DNA of 64,000 bases from Lederbergia citri (GTDB lineage: Bacteria > Bacillota > Bacilli > Bacillales > Bacillaceae_C), in contig NZ_JAGYPG010000005.1 in assembly GCF_018343625.1 (NCBI RefSeq), forward strand, positions 25,032 through 89,031, in the 5' to 3' direction. Both the position numbers and the translations under genes were made by a program. Shown in pieces: positions 26,823 to 35,465 of the stretch. Numbering within the stretch: position 1 is the stretch's first letter; every line of letters begins with the position of its first letter. The notes beneath the pieces are model-generated. The model saw only the letters and a program-made list of their open reading frames with translations. It did not search any database and was not told where the DNA came from.

Positions 26823-27677
26823 ATGATGAAAGACAAATTGATGAAAACTGGAGCAGCACTACTTATTGCTGGTTTTACAGTAACTGGAACAGGGTATGCA
26901 TGGGCAAATGGATTAGATTCATTTAAAAAAGATTCTACAGAATATGTAGCCGAGGAATCACAAGAAGTGGACGTTACTACAGAGGAAAATATAGCGATTG
27001 ATGAAATACATGCAGATGATGAAACTGTTAATGAAGAGCTTGAGAATGAAGCGGATGAAACAGCAGAAAATGCTAATCAAGAAGAAATAGAGAATGGAGC
27101 AGACGAGAATGTGAATGATACTGATCAAGAAGATGAAACTTTGGAAGAGGTTGATAAAGAAGAAGCAGAGAACGATGACAAATCAGTAGAAGACTCTGAT
27201 AAAGGGGAAGTAGAGGACGAAGCGGACGAAGATGAAGTTGCCCAAGAAGAAGTAGAAGATGGAGCAACTGAAACGGAAGAAAGTACACTTCCTGCTACAC
27301 CAGAAGGTTATAAGGCTGGTAATCTAGCTGCTCTTGGAAAAGCCTACGGAAATGTGAAAAATCCAACAGCAAAAGCTGCAATTAAGCGTAATATGGAACG
27401 TTCAGTTGAAAGATGGGAGAACAAGCAATCGAAAGCTGAACAATCAAAGCAAACAACAGAACCAAAGGAAACTGAAGTAAAAGAAGAAACTGTTAAAGCT
27501 GATTCACCAGTTAAACAAGAAAAGGCGACTAAAAAAGCTCCACAAGCTCAATTGAATGCAAAGCATGCTGAACAGAGAAAAGAGTTAAGAGATACTCAAA
27601 AAGCAGAGCGTGAAGCACAAAAAACAGAACGAAAAGCGGGAAAAGAACAAAAGCAAAAGAATGGAAAAACGAACTAA
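26823..27677 (+). CDS. Secreted acidic/basic low-complexity protein
   Basis: 284 residues. A signal peptide ends near WANG (about 27-31). Residues 40-155 are Glu/Asp-rich; a short ordered segment TPEGYKAGNLAALGKAYGNV follows, then a Lys/Gln/Glu-rich tail. No enzymatic domain. It lies behind a SigI-like promoter and 80 nt ahead of sigI, suggesting an envelope-stress role. Its last third resembles the Lys-rich tail style of RsgI but I see no homology. Confidence 0.75.
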   Translation: MMKDKLMKTGAALLIAGFTVTGTGYAWANGLDSFKKDSTEYVAEESQEVDVTTEENIAIDEIHADDETVNEELENEADETAENANQEEIENGADENVNDTDQEDETLEEVDKEEAENDDKSVEDSDKGEVEDEADEDEVAQEEVEDGATETEESTLPATPEGYKAGNLAALGKAYGNVKNPTAKAAIKRNMERSVERWENKQSKAEQSKQTTEPKETEVKEETVKADSPVKQEKATKKAPQAQLNAKHAEQRKELRDTQKAEREAQKTERKAGKEQKQKNGKTN

Positions 27678-27758
27678 TTTCAGAAAACTTCTTTTCAATT
27701 TTCAATCTACCTTCTATAGTTAATAGGAATGTTGTTTGGTAAGAACGGAGAGATACCA

Positions 27759-28514
27759 ATGCTTTTGTCTATCATACAAGGAGTATTCAATAATAAGTCC
27801 AATACAGAATTGAAAGAGCTTGTATTGAAGGCAAAAAAAGGCGATGAGAAGGTCATGAACGAACTTCTCATCGCCTATACTCCGTTTATGAAAAAAACTG
27901 CATCAGTAGTCTGTAAACGATTTATTAGTGAGCATGATGATGAATTTAGCGTAGCTTTAAAAGGTTTCTATGAAGCTATATTACAATATAATCCCGACGA
28001 GAAGACTTCATTGAAGACTTTTTCACATTTAATTATTAAAAGAAGACTCATTGATTATATGCGCAAAGAATCAAAAAGAAATGAAGAACTAATTGTATTA
28101 AATGATGAAGATAGGGAAGCAGGTGCAAATCCTCAACATTATGTATTCAACGAAATGTCGATATCCTCATTTTTGAAAGAACAGCAAGCTGTTGAGCGCC
28201 GTGAAGAGATTAAGGAATATTCACAGGTTCTTAAGGAATATGGCTTGTCGTTTCAAGAGTTAGTAGTATCCTCACCCAAACATGATGATTCAAGAAAAAT
28301 AGCTTTTAATATTGCACAAATCATTTCTTCAACACCCGATTTTTATAGTTATTTTATCGAAAAGAAAAGACTACCGATAAATGAGCTTACATCCATTACC
28401 AAATTGTCTAGAAAGACAATTGAACGAAATAGAAAATATATTGTGGCGGTTACACTGCTAATTAACAGTAACTTTGTATACCTAAAGGAATACATTAGAG
28501 AGGAACTTTTATGA
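27759..28514 (+). CDS. sigI: RNA polymerase sigma factor SigI
   Basis: 251 residues from ATG 27759 (CGGAGAG upstream). The sigma-70-like region reads NELLIAYTPFMKKTASVVCK then DDEFSVALKGFYEAI and RRLIDYMRKESKR, matching SigI, a heat-inducible sigma factor. The C-terminal SigI-specific domain ends with a helix-turn-helix TSITKLSRKTIERNRKY. Its stop overlaps the rsgI start by 4 nt, so antagonist and sigma are coupled. Confidence 0.93.
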   Translation: MLLSIIQGVFNNKSNTELKELVLKAKKGDEKVMNELLIAYTPFMKKTASVVCKRFISEHDDEFSVALKGFYEAILQYNPDEKTSLKTFSHLIIKRRLIDYMRKESKRNEELIVLNDEDREAGANPQHYVFNEMSISSFLKEQQAVERREEIKEYSQVLKEYGLSFQELVVSSPKHDDSRKIAFNIAQIISSTPDFYSYFIEKKRLPINELTSITKLSRKTIERNRKYIVAVTLLINSNFVYLKEYIREELL

Positions 28515-29617
28515 TGCGGAAAAAGAGAGGCATTGTTTGCGAAAAGAAAAAATATTATTCAATCCTTCTAACAGATAAAGGGGAATTCTTACGCGGAATT
28601 CCGATGAAAGATAAAATAGAGATAGGAGATGAAGTTGAATTTCTTCAAGTTCTTTGGCCATTTCTATTTAATAGAAAAGTTAATCCAGCAATTATTGGAG
28701 CCGCTTTGATTGCAGCCATGCTTCTCTTTTTATCCGCTTCATTCTTGTTTCCGAATACGAGTACTGTGATGGCTTATGTACAACTAGATACAGACGAGGC
28801 AATGGAGTTTGGGGTCGATAAGAAAGGTAATGTCGTTTCCTTACGTCATTTGAAAGAATCGGCTTCAGAATTGGAGAATAGCTTTGAAAAATGGAAGGGG
28901 AAACCCTTACGTAGGGTATTAGATAGTGTAATAAAGGATTTATCTACAAATCCTAATGATGTACAAGTTATGATTACAACGATTTTTCCGAACGGAGAAA
29001 AAAAACCTATAGTGCACGAAATTATAGAAAGTGCTGTAAGTGATGTTCAAAAGTCATATAAAGAAGTGACCTTAGAAGTTAACGAAAGTACGTTTGAAGA
29101 CAGAATGACAGCAAATAAACAGCAAATGTCAGTTCATGAATATAAAAAAAGTGATCAGGAAATTTCTGAGCCGGAAATAAAGGAATCTTCAGTAAAAGTT
29201 GAAAAAGAGACAAAATTAGATTCTAAAAATCAGAAGAAAGATCAGGAGCCTATACAACATAAGGAAAAACAAGAGAAAATATCAAATTCTAAAAATCAGG
29301 AAAAAGAACAAGAAAAAAAGGTACAGCCAATAAAGCAGCAGAAAAATCAAGAATTCCCGAAACAACCGAATAAGAAATCAGATGAAAGTAATCCAGCAAG
29401 TGAAAATCAAGTAGAACATAAGAGACCTAATAATTCAAAGACTAAAAAAGAAAAAGAGAAAAATCCTCAAAAGGATAAAGCAAAAGATTTCGAGCATCCT
29501 CCGAAAAAGAAGGAGCAGCCTACTAATCCTTCTTTAGATAATAATGGGAATAAGAAAAAGCAGGATTCTTCATCTAGAGGAGAAAAAAACAACTCAAGTA
29601 AAGATAAAAAACCGTGA
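28511..29617 (+). CDS. rsgI: Anti-sigma factor RsgI
   Basis: 368 residues. An N-terminal cytoplasmic RsgI domain (about 1-55) binds SigI, one membrane segment (about 58-80) follows, then an extracellular domain (about 85-200) with AYVQLDTDEAMEFGVDKKG, and a long Lys/Glu/Asn-rich disordered tail. This is the classic RsgI layout. Clostridial RsgI carry carbohydrate sensors; here the tail is low complexity. Confidence 0.93.
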   Translation: MMRKKRGIVCEKKKYYSILLTDKGEFLRGIPMKDKIEIGDEVEFLQVLWPFLFNRKVNPAIIGAALIAAMLLFLSASFLFPNTSTVMAYVQLDTDEAMEFGVDKKGNVVSLRHLKESASELENSFEKWKGKPLRRVLDSVIKDLSTNPNDVQVMITTIFPNGEKKPIVHEIIESAVSDVQKSYKEVTLEVNESTFEDRMTANKQQMSVHEYKKSDQEISEPEIKESSVKVEKETKLDSKNQKKDQEPIQHKEKQEKISNSKNQEKEQEKKVQPIKQQKNQEFPKQPNKKSDESNPASENQVEHKRPNNSKTKKEKEKNPQKDKAKDFEHPPKKKEQPTNPSLDNNGNKKKQDSSSRGEKNNSSKDKKP

Positions 29618-29971
29618 TGTATTGTCGGTTGGCTTAAAAAATATTGTTGAGGTTAGTTGATTATTTAATAGAAAGTGAAAATAAGGGCTATGGGGCTGTA
29701 CTTATTTTTGAAGTGTATTATATGGAAGACTTCTATACTGATCTGTCATTTATCTCTCATTATAAACAATCAATTTTGATAGATATTCTTTATATTTCAG
29801 TGTGTATGTTTTTTTCTTTTTCCCCTGATTTAAGCACGTCTTTTTTTTGATTATGAAGATTGAAACATACGCCTGTATCTGTGTTCCCATTTAATACTCC
29901 AATTCAATAACTTAACATGATGAACAAGATCATGGCGACCATGATCTTGTTCAAACGAACTGGTAATACTC
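29618..29971. other. Intergenic region with long palindrome
   Basis: A perfect 15-bp inverted repeat, 29921-29935 and 29939-29953, with a 3-nt loop and no T run lies just past the broken methyltransferase. An open frame at 29644-29850 has no ribosome site and is not supported. Confidence 0.5.
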
Positions 29972-30580
29972 TTATCTTTTCACTGCATGCACGTAATGAA
30001 TTGTTTCAAATGCTGTTAAATAATCATTTCGATTATTAAAATAAAGCTCATTAATTTTCGTTGGTGATAAATGTTCGTATATGAGTAGACCTGATGCTTC
30101 TAATAAACTCTCCATTTCAGAATAATAAAAGCACGATTTCATAGGCTATCCCCCAGCAGCAACCATTTTTAGCATATTTTCTACTCTATTAGAAATGCCT
30201 CTTTCTTCAAAAAGTTTTTCGTCTGCATAATCAAAGACTATGGAACTGCCTGATGGTACTGTCGTAAATAATTCATTGATTAAGTTTGCTAATTCTTCCT
30301 TCTTTAAATAAAAGGAAACACCTAACAGACTAAAAAACGTTTTTTTATTCTCAATTCCTTGATCGATTAATTTTTGAGTGGAATACTTCTTAGTGAAATC
30401 CATTGGAACAAAATGAAGGTTACTCGGTATTCTAAAATTTGTTTCTTCTAATCTATTCTTTTTAAAATCTTGCGTGGCTGGATAATCAATCTCGTATATA
30501 TCTAGAATGCTTTCTAATTCCGGGTGGCGAAAGCAAAATGTATCTAACCCAGCCCCAAGAATAACATATTGGGTAACCAC
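29972..30580 (-). pseudogene. SAM-dependent methyltransferase, truncated and with internal stop
   Basis: The frame begins at VTQYVILGAGLDTFCFR, the SAM-binding motif of the leucine-carboxyl-methyltransferase-like family, so about 70 N-terminal residues are missing. An in-frame TAG (30146-30148) follows MVAAGG; beyond it the same frame continues PMKSCFYYSEMESLLEASGL to HYVHAVKR at 29972. The 5' end abuts a terminator-like hairpin (about 30590-30635). It is a decayed gene; a related 3' relic lies at 45476. Confidence 0.8.
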
Positions 30581-30683
30581 CGAAAAAAAAGGCCCTTTCT
30601 CACTTTAATGGTAAGAAAAGGCTTTTATTCTATAATCTTTCATCATACCAAACTATTTAATCCAGGCACCGTCAGTTCCAAGT

Positions 30684-31148
30684 TTATTTTCTGCTGCTCA
30701 GGCCTATATTGGTCTGATTTTCGACCCAAAAGTAATCCCCATTGACAGCCCAGCGTCTTCCGGAGAATAAACTCTGAGCTAATTCCCCACCAATACGCGG
30801 ATACGGAATAATGTCCCACGCTTTGGCTCTGGCATAATAATTGTCAAGCTGCTCTTGGGTATTAACCACAGTAGTATCGGACACATATATGCCTGATTGC
30901 TTTAACTCAATGTATTTTTGTTGGGTTATATTTGGAGTAGTTAAGGGCCTGTTTCCTACCATCCCTTCAATTCCCCAACCATCAACTAAAGCAAGGATAC
31001 CCTCGTCAACTCCGTTGGTAGAAACGCCATCTTTAAAAGCCTGATTGAATTCTGTCCTGCGGAATAATTTTAAAGTCCGGGTTTTTAGTGTTGGTGTATG
31101 GGACAGATGTTGTATTTGTGTTATTTTTATATAAGGTGTTCTAGTCAA
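30684..31148 (-). pseudogene. Unrecognised protein fragment
   Basis: 154 residues in frame, but the first ~30 look non-biological and there is no ribosome site. The part from FNQAFKDGVSTNGVDEG through WGIEGMVGNRPLTTP and AKAWDIIPYPRIGGE to NGDYFWVENQT looks like a real C-terminal region. A shift of frame after 30700 gives KLGTDGAWIK and stop at about 30659, a natural-looking end. So both ends seem damaged. I cannot name the family. Confidence 0.45.
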
Positions 31149-31451
31149 TTTTTTTGATGAAAAGGAATTTGATTTTTAAACCGAATAAGAGCTGCCAACT
31201 TTTTATGAAGCATTAAACATCATTGATAAGATGTAAAAGCCTGCTTTTGAAACATTATGAAAATTACTGTATGCTAAATCCCCTTTGAAAGCACAGAGTT
31301 TCCTCCTAGTTTGGTGCAGCCATACTAAAACAATTATTTTTTTCGCAAGGCGTTCCCTGCAAAGGGCAGTTGCCCCCATTGCTTTAATAAAAATAAATTG
31401 TTTTTAAAAAAGGACTTTACAGTTTAGACATCAAATGATATATTCTAAGCA
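31149..31451. other. Intergenic region
   Basis: Contains a GC-richer patch CAAGGCGTTCCCTGCAAAGG (about 31355) of unknown meaning and the promoter zone of the regulator. No gene is supported. Confidence 0.35.
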
Positions 31452-31470
31452 ACTGGTTATGACAACACTA
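31452..31470. promoter_or_regulatory. Putative GntR/UTRA operator, site 1
   Basis: CTGGTTATGACAACA, 33 nt before the regulator start, recurs as CTGGTAGTGACAACA before the isomerase gene. It is close to the GTNTANAC half-pattern of HutC-type regulators. Confidence 0.5.
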
Positions 31471-31502
31471 CATATGTTTTTATGTGTCTTGAGGAGATTG
31501 CT

Positions 31503-32222
31503 ATGATTGATATGGATAGTCGCTTGCCACTGTATTATCAATTAATGGATATTATTATTGAAAAAATCAACAAGGGTGAACTAAAAGACCACGATAAACT
31601 TCCTTCTGAAAGACAGTTATGTGAACAATATAATGTGAGCAGGACGACTGTCAGACAAACAATGCAAGAGTTAGAGAAGGAAAAACTTATTTATAAGAAG
31701 CACGGAAAAGGTAGTTTTGTATCACCAAAGGTTATTAATCAAAGTTTGGTTAAGTTTTATAGTTTTACTGAAGAAATGAAAAAAATCAATAAAACTCCTT
31801 CAACAAAAGTAATCAAGTTTGAAGTCATTAAGTGTGAAGGAAAGCTAACAAAGAAAATGGGTTTAGCCGAAGGTGAATTATTATACAAAGTAACAAGATT
31901 ACGTTTGGCGGATCATGTTCCAATGTTATACGAAACTTCATACTTACCTGTTAGTAGATTCCCAGGATTAAAGGAAACATATTTGGAGAAAATTCCAATG
32001 TATAATATTTTCAATGATAAATATCAAACAGAAATAACAGGGGCAAACGAACGGTTTCAGGTAACGATTCCTACAGACGAGGAGGCAAAACAACTTAAGA
32101 TCAATAAAGGTGCCCCTTGCCTTCATATAGAAAGAGTTACACATGAAGGTTCATCCGTCATAGAATATACGAGTACAATAGCTAGAGGTGACAAGTTCAC
32201 TTACTTTGTTGAGTTAAAGTGA
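31503..32222 (+). CDS. GntR/HutC-family transcriptional regulator with UTRA domain
   Basis: 239 residues from ATG 31503 (GAGGAG upstream). The winged helix (about 1-75) has LPSERQLCEQYNVSRTTVRQ; the UTRA ligand domain follows (about 90-235) with YKVTRLRLADHVPMLYE. Such proteins repress sugar or amino-sugar genes until a phosphosugar binds. The operon downstream and two shared sites suggest autoregulation plus control of the tagatose-type pathway. Confidence 0.92.
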   Translation: MIDMDSRLPLYYQLMDIIIEKINKGELKDHDKLPSERQLCEQYNVSRTTVRQTMQELEKEKLIYKKHGKGSFVSPKVINQSLVKFYSFTEEMKKINKTPSTKVIKFEVIKCEGKLTKKMGLAEGELLYKVTRLRLADHVPMLYETSYLPVSRFPGLKETYLEKIPMYNIFNDKYQTEITGANERFQVTIPTDEEAKQLKINKGAPCLHIERVTHEGSSVIEYTSTIARGDKFTYFVELK

Positions 32223-32238
32223 ACTTTTTCATAAGTTA

Positions 32239-32257
32239 TCTGGTAGTGACAACATGA
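32239..32257. promoter_or_regulatory. Putative GntR/UTRA operator, site 2
   Basis: CTGGTAGTGACAACA lies 30 nt before the isomerase start and matches site 1 in 13 of 15 positions. Confidence 0.5.
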
Positions 32258-32286
32258 CGTTATAATAAAAAAGAAGGGTGATAAAT

Positions 32287-33450
32287 GTGAGTGATCAGCA
32301 AGTGAATATGTCAGATACACTGAGAGAAATTGGACAACAGCCATCTTTATGGAAAAAAACAATCGTCCATTTTTCAAAAAAAGTCGAATTGTTGAATTCA
32401 TTTTTAAGAGATATTGAAAGGCAACATAAACGTGTTAGGGTTATTTTTACGGGGGCGGGCTCCAGTGCATTTGTTGGGGAAACACTTTATCCGCATATCC
32501 GCCGTGAAATTAATCAAAGAGGTTGGGATGCCGAATGTATTTCAACGACTAACCTTACATCTACACCGGATTTATTTTTAGATGAGAATGTGCCAACTAT
32601 TATCGTTTCATTTGCAAGGTCCGGAAACAGCCCTGAAAGTATTGCGGCCGTGGAACTTGCCGACAAGATCATTAAAGATTTTTATGAAATTACAATCACT
32701 TGCAATAGTGAAGGCGCCCTTGCCAATAGGAAAAGAGAAGAAGGTAAGCAACTTGTATTAATATTACCTGAGGAATCCAATGACAAAGGTCTTGCGATGA
32801 CAAGTAGTTTTTCAACAATGATGTTAACGGCGTTATATCTTTTTACGAATGATAAGGAGAATTTTTCCGAAAAACTTGAAAAAGTAGCGAGCGCCGGTGA
32901 AAAAATGTTAAGTGCCTGTACTGAGCTTCTTCCTAATCTTGTAAAAGAAGACATTTCAAGACTTGTATATCTTGGTTCAGGTGTATTTGAAGGTTTGTCA
33001 CGGGAATCAGCCCTTAAATTTTTGGAGCTGACAGGTGGGAAATTCTCAACCATGTTTGATACATCATTAGGATTTCGTCATGGTCCAAAGTCATTTTTAA
33101 ATAATAAGACGATGGTTGTTGTGTATCTATCCAATCAAGAATATACAAGAAAATATGATTTGGATATGCTGGAAGAGTTGTATTATGAGAAAAATCGCGG
33201 ACCTTTAGTTGCTATTTCTGGAATGGAAGACCCATTTATTAAAAAGCATAGTGATATACAAGTAGTGAATCCCGAGCTTGTATCATTGGAGGATGTGTGG
33301 TTAACATTCCCATATGTCATATTTGCGCAATCATTTGCATATGAAAAATCTTTGGATAGCGGAATATCTCCAGATAATCCTTCTCCAGACGGTTTAATCA
33401 ACAGAGTGGTCCAAGGAGTAAAAATCCATCCTTATGGGGGAAACGAATAA
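32287..33450 (+). CDS. AgaS-type SIS-domain sugar-phosphate isomerase/deaminase
   Basis: 387 residues from GTG 32287, chosen because GAAGGG is about 7 nt upstream. Two SIS domains are visible, the first with TGAGSSAFVGETLYP and SFARSGNSPES, the second with YLGSGVFEGLSRESALKFLE and GFRHGPKSF. AgaS-like enzymes turn galactosamine-6-phosphate into tagatose-6-phosphate or interconvert aldose/ketose phosphates. The aldolase and kinase downstream fit that. Overlaps the next gene by one base. Confidence 0.88.
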   Translation: MSDQQVNMSDTLREIGQQPSLWKKTIVHFSKKVELLNSFLRDIERQHKRVRVIFTGAGSSAFVGETLYPHIRREINQRGWDAECISTTNLTSTPDLFLDENVPTIIVSFARSGNSPESIAAVELADKIIKDFYEITITCNSEGALANRKREEGKQLVLILPEESNDKGLAMTSSFSTMMLTALYLFTNDKENFSEKLEKVASAGEKMLSACTELLPNLVKEDISRLVYLGSGVFEGLSRESALKFLELTGGKFSTMFDTSLGFRHGPKSFLNNKTMVVVYLSNQEYTRKYDLDMLEELYYEKNRGPLVAISGMEDPFIKKHSDIQVVNPELVSLEDVWLTFPYVIFAQSFAYEKSLDSGISPDNPSPDGLINRVVQGVKIHPYGGNE

Positions 33451-34301
33451 TGTATAGACAAGCTAGAAACTTAGTTTTAGAGGCACAAGGTAAAAATTAT
33501 GCAGTCCCAGCTTTTAATACACATAATATGGAAATTGCAAAGGCAGTGCTTGAAACGGCGGAAGAAATGAATTCACCTGTACTGCTCGCCTTAACACCAG
33601 GAACCATTAAATATGTGGGTGAAGAATTCATTGTTGGTATTATGGAGGCTGCCCGAAAAGTATATAGCGTTCCATTTGAGTTTCATTTGGACCATCACGA
33701 AAATGTGGATGACATCAAAAGATTGATCGATGCAGGGATTCGCTCTGTTATGATTGATGCCAGTCATCATCCATTTGAAGAAAATATTCGGATTGTTAAA
33801 GAAGTGGTTGATTACGCTGGCCCTAGAGGAGCCATTGTTGAGGCTGAGCTGGGACGTTTGAGCGGGATTGAAGATGATATGAGCGTCGATGAAAAAGATG
33901 CAATCTACACAAATCCAGATCAGGCACAGGAATTTGTTGAACGAACTGGAATTAACTCTTTGGCTGTTGCGATTGGTACAGCACATGGACTATATAAAGG
34001 GGAGCCGAAACTTGATTTAGAGCGTTTAAATGAAATTCAGAAGGTTGTTGATATTCCTCTTGTCCTACATGGTGGTTCCGGACTTCCAGATGCCCTTGTC
34101 CAGGAAACGATACGGATGGGGATATGTAAAGTGAATGTTTCGACTGAATTGAAGAATGCTTTTGCTTCAGGTTTACGTGGCTACTTTAGTGAGCATCCGG
34201 AAGAAAACGATCCGCGTAAATATTTCGAAGGGGCAACCGCAGAATTGAAACAGGTTGTTAAGAATAAAATCAATATGTGTCACAGTGGACAGAAAGCATA
34301 G
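33450..34301 (+). CDS. Class II tagatose-1,6-bisphosphate aldolase
   Basis: 283 residues, full length for GatY/KbaY. It has the class II signatures: HLDHHENVDDIKRLIDAG with zinc-binding His, EAELGRLSGIED, GTAHGLYKGEP and LHGGSGLPD. Cleaves tagatose-1,6-bisphosphate (or fructose-1,6-bisphosphate) to dihydroxyacetone phosphate and glyceraldehyde-3-phosphate. Tagatose specificity is inferred from neighbours. Confidence 0.88.
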   Translation: MYRQARNLVLEAQGKNYAVPAFNTHNMEIAKAVLETAEEMNSPVLLALTPGTIKYVGEEFIVGIMEAARKVYSVPFEFHLDHHENVDDIKRLIDAGIRSVMIDASHHPFEENIRIVKEVVDYAGPRGAIVEAELGRLSGIEDDMSVDEKDAIYTNPDQAQEFVERTGINSLAVAIGTAHGLYKGEPKLDLERLNEIQKVVDIPLVLHGGSGLPDALVQETIRMGICKVNVSTELKNAFASGLRGYFSEHPEENDPRKYFEGATAELKQVVKNKINMCHSGQKA

Positions 34302-34310
34302 GAGATTTGA

Positions 34311-35240
34311 ATGATTATTACAATCACACTTAATCCTGCTATCGATGTTTCTTACCAATCGCACCACTTTCAGCTGAATAAAGTGCAGCGTGTGGCAAAT
34401 GGCAGTAAAACAGCGGGTGGTAAAGGTTTAAATGTTTCGAGGGTATTAAAACAATTAGGATGTGAGCCACTATGTACCGGCTTTTTGGGGGGACATAGTG
34501 GTTCGTGGATAAAAAGTCGGCTAAACCAAGAAGGGCTAGATCACTCATTTATTGAAATTAATGAAGAAACAAGAACTTGTCTTGCGATCATTGATAATCA
34601 ATATGGTACACAAACGGAGTTGCTAGAGGAAGGCCCATTTATAACGATTGCGGAAAAGGATAAATTTTTATCTGAGTTTTCCAAGATGTTGGAAAAGGCA
34701 AAGTTGATTACGGCATCGGGTAGTTTGCCTAAGGGGATTCCTCTAGACATTTATTCGGAAATTAGTGAAATGGCTAATGCGTCAAACGTTCCATTTATAT
34801 TGGACACTAGTGGAAAAGCGCTTGAATATGGCATCCAAGGAAGACCATTTTTAATCAAACCAAATAAAGAAGAACTATGTCAATATGTTGGCAAACAAGA
34901 ATTGACAATGGATGAAATGATCGACGCAGCGAAAAAAATTTGTGAAACGGGAGTTCAATATGTGCTCGTATCCTTAGGTAAAGAAGGAGCTCTTTTAGTA
35001 GGGCATGACACCGTATTGCTTGCGGAAATCCCCGAAATTCCAGTCATAAATCCAGTGGGTTCTGGTGATAGTATGTTGGCAGGGATGGCATATGCACTGA
35101 AAAATCAATATGATTTCAAAACCTGCCTAAAATGGGCGTGTGCTTGTGGAATGTCAAATGCAATGGAAGCAAAAACCGGGGAGATTCATTTACATAAGGT
35201 ACAAGAACTATTAACTAAAATTGATGTAACCGTTTTATAA
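34311..35240 (+). CDS. Tagatose-6-phosphate kinase / 1-phosphofructokinase (LacC/FruK type)
   Basis: 309 residues of the PfkB family. TLNPAIDVSY opens the protein and GGKGLNVSRVLKQLG and NPVGSGDSMLAGMAY (catalytic Asp) are intact. LacC-type enzymes phosphorylate tagatose-6-phosphate; FruK types use fructose-1-phosphate. The adjacent AgaS and aldolase genes favour the tagatose role. It starts 9 nt after the aldolase stop. Confidence 0.85.
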   Translation: MIITITLNPAIDVSYQSHHFQLNKVQRVANGSKTAGGKGLNVSRVLKQLGCEPLCTGFLGGHSGSWIKSRLNQEGLDHSFIEINEETRTCLAIIDNQYGTQTELLEEGPFITIAEKDKFLSEFSKMLEKAKLITASGSLPKGIPLDIYSEISEMANASNVPFILDTSGKALEYGIQGRPFLIKPNKEELCQYVGKQELTMDEMIDAAKKICETGVQYVLVSLGKEGALLVGHDTVLLAEIPEIPVINPVGSGDSMLAGMAYALKNQYDFKTCLKWACACGMSNAMEAKTGEIHLHKVQELLTKIDVTVL

Positions 35241-35307
35241 ATATAGTGGGCTTTATCCTACGAATTCCATAACAAACGAGAAGACTCTATTCTATTCCCA
35301 TTTACAA

Positions 35308-35348
35308 TTTACAATTTTTGTAAACAACCATATTGAAAGCGCACGCAA
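35308..35348 (+). promoter_or_regulatory. Promoter with overlapping CcpA cre site
   Basis: TTGAAAGCGCACGCAA at 35333-35348 fits the cre consensus WTGNAANCGNWNNCAW at every defined position. It overlaps a plausible -10 TATTGA (35331-35336), with TTTACA (35308-35313) 17 nt upstream. This arrangement predicts catabolite repression of the second half of the sugar locus. Confidence 0.65.
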
Positions 35349-35465
35349 AAAGGGTCCACCTATTTTAATGAATAACAATAGATTATTACTTTAGAAGTTA
35401 AATAGGACTTGCAGACATGTTTTATAAACAAAAAAATATATTCATATAAAGGGGAAGATTATTCT

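Noticed and set aside
29644..29850. 68-codon frame after rsgI
   Set aside because: No ribosome site; composition of random AT-rich DNA.
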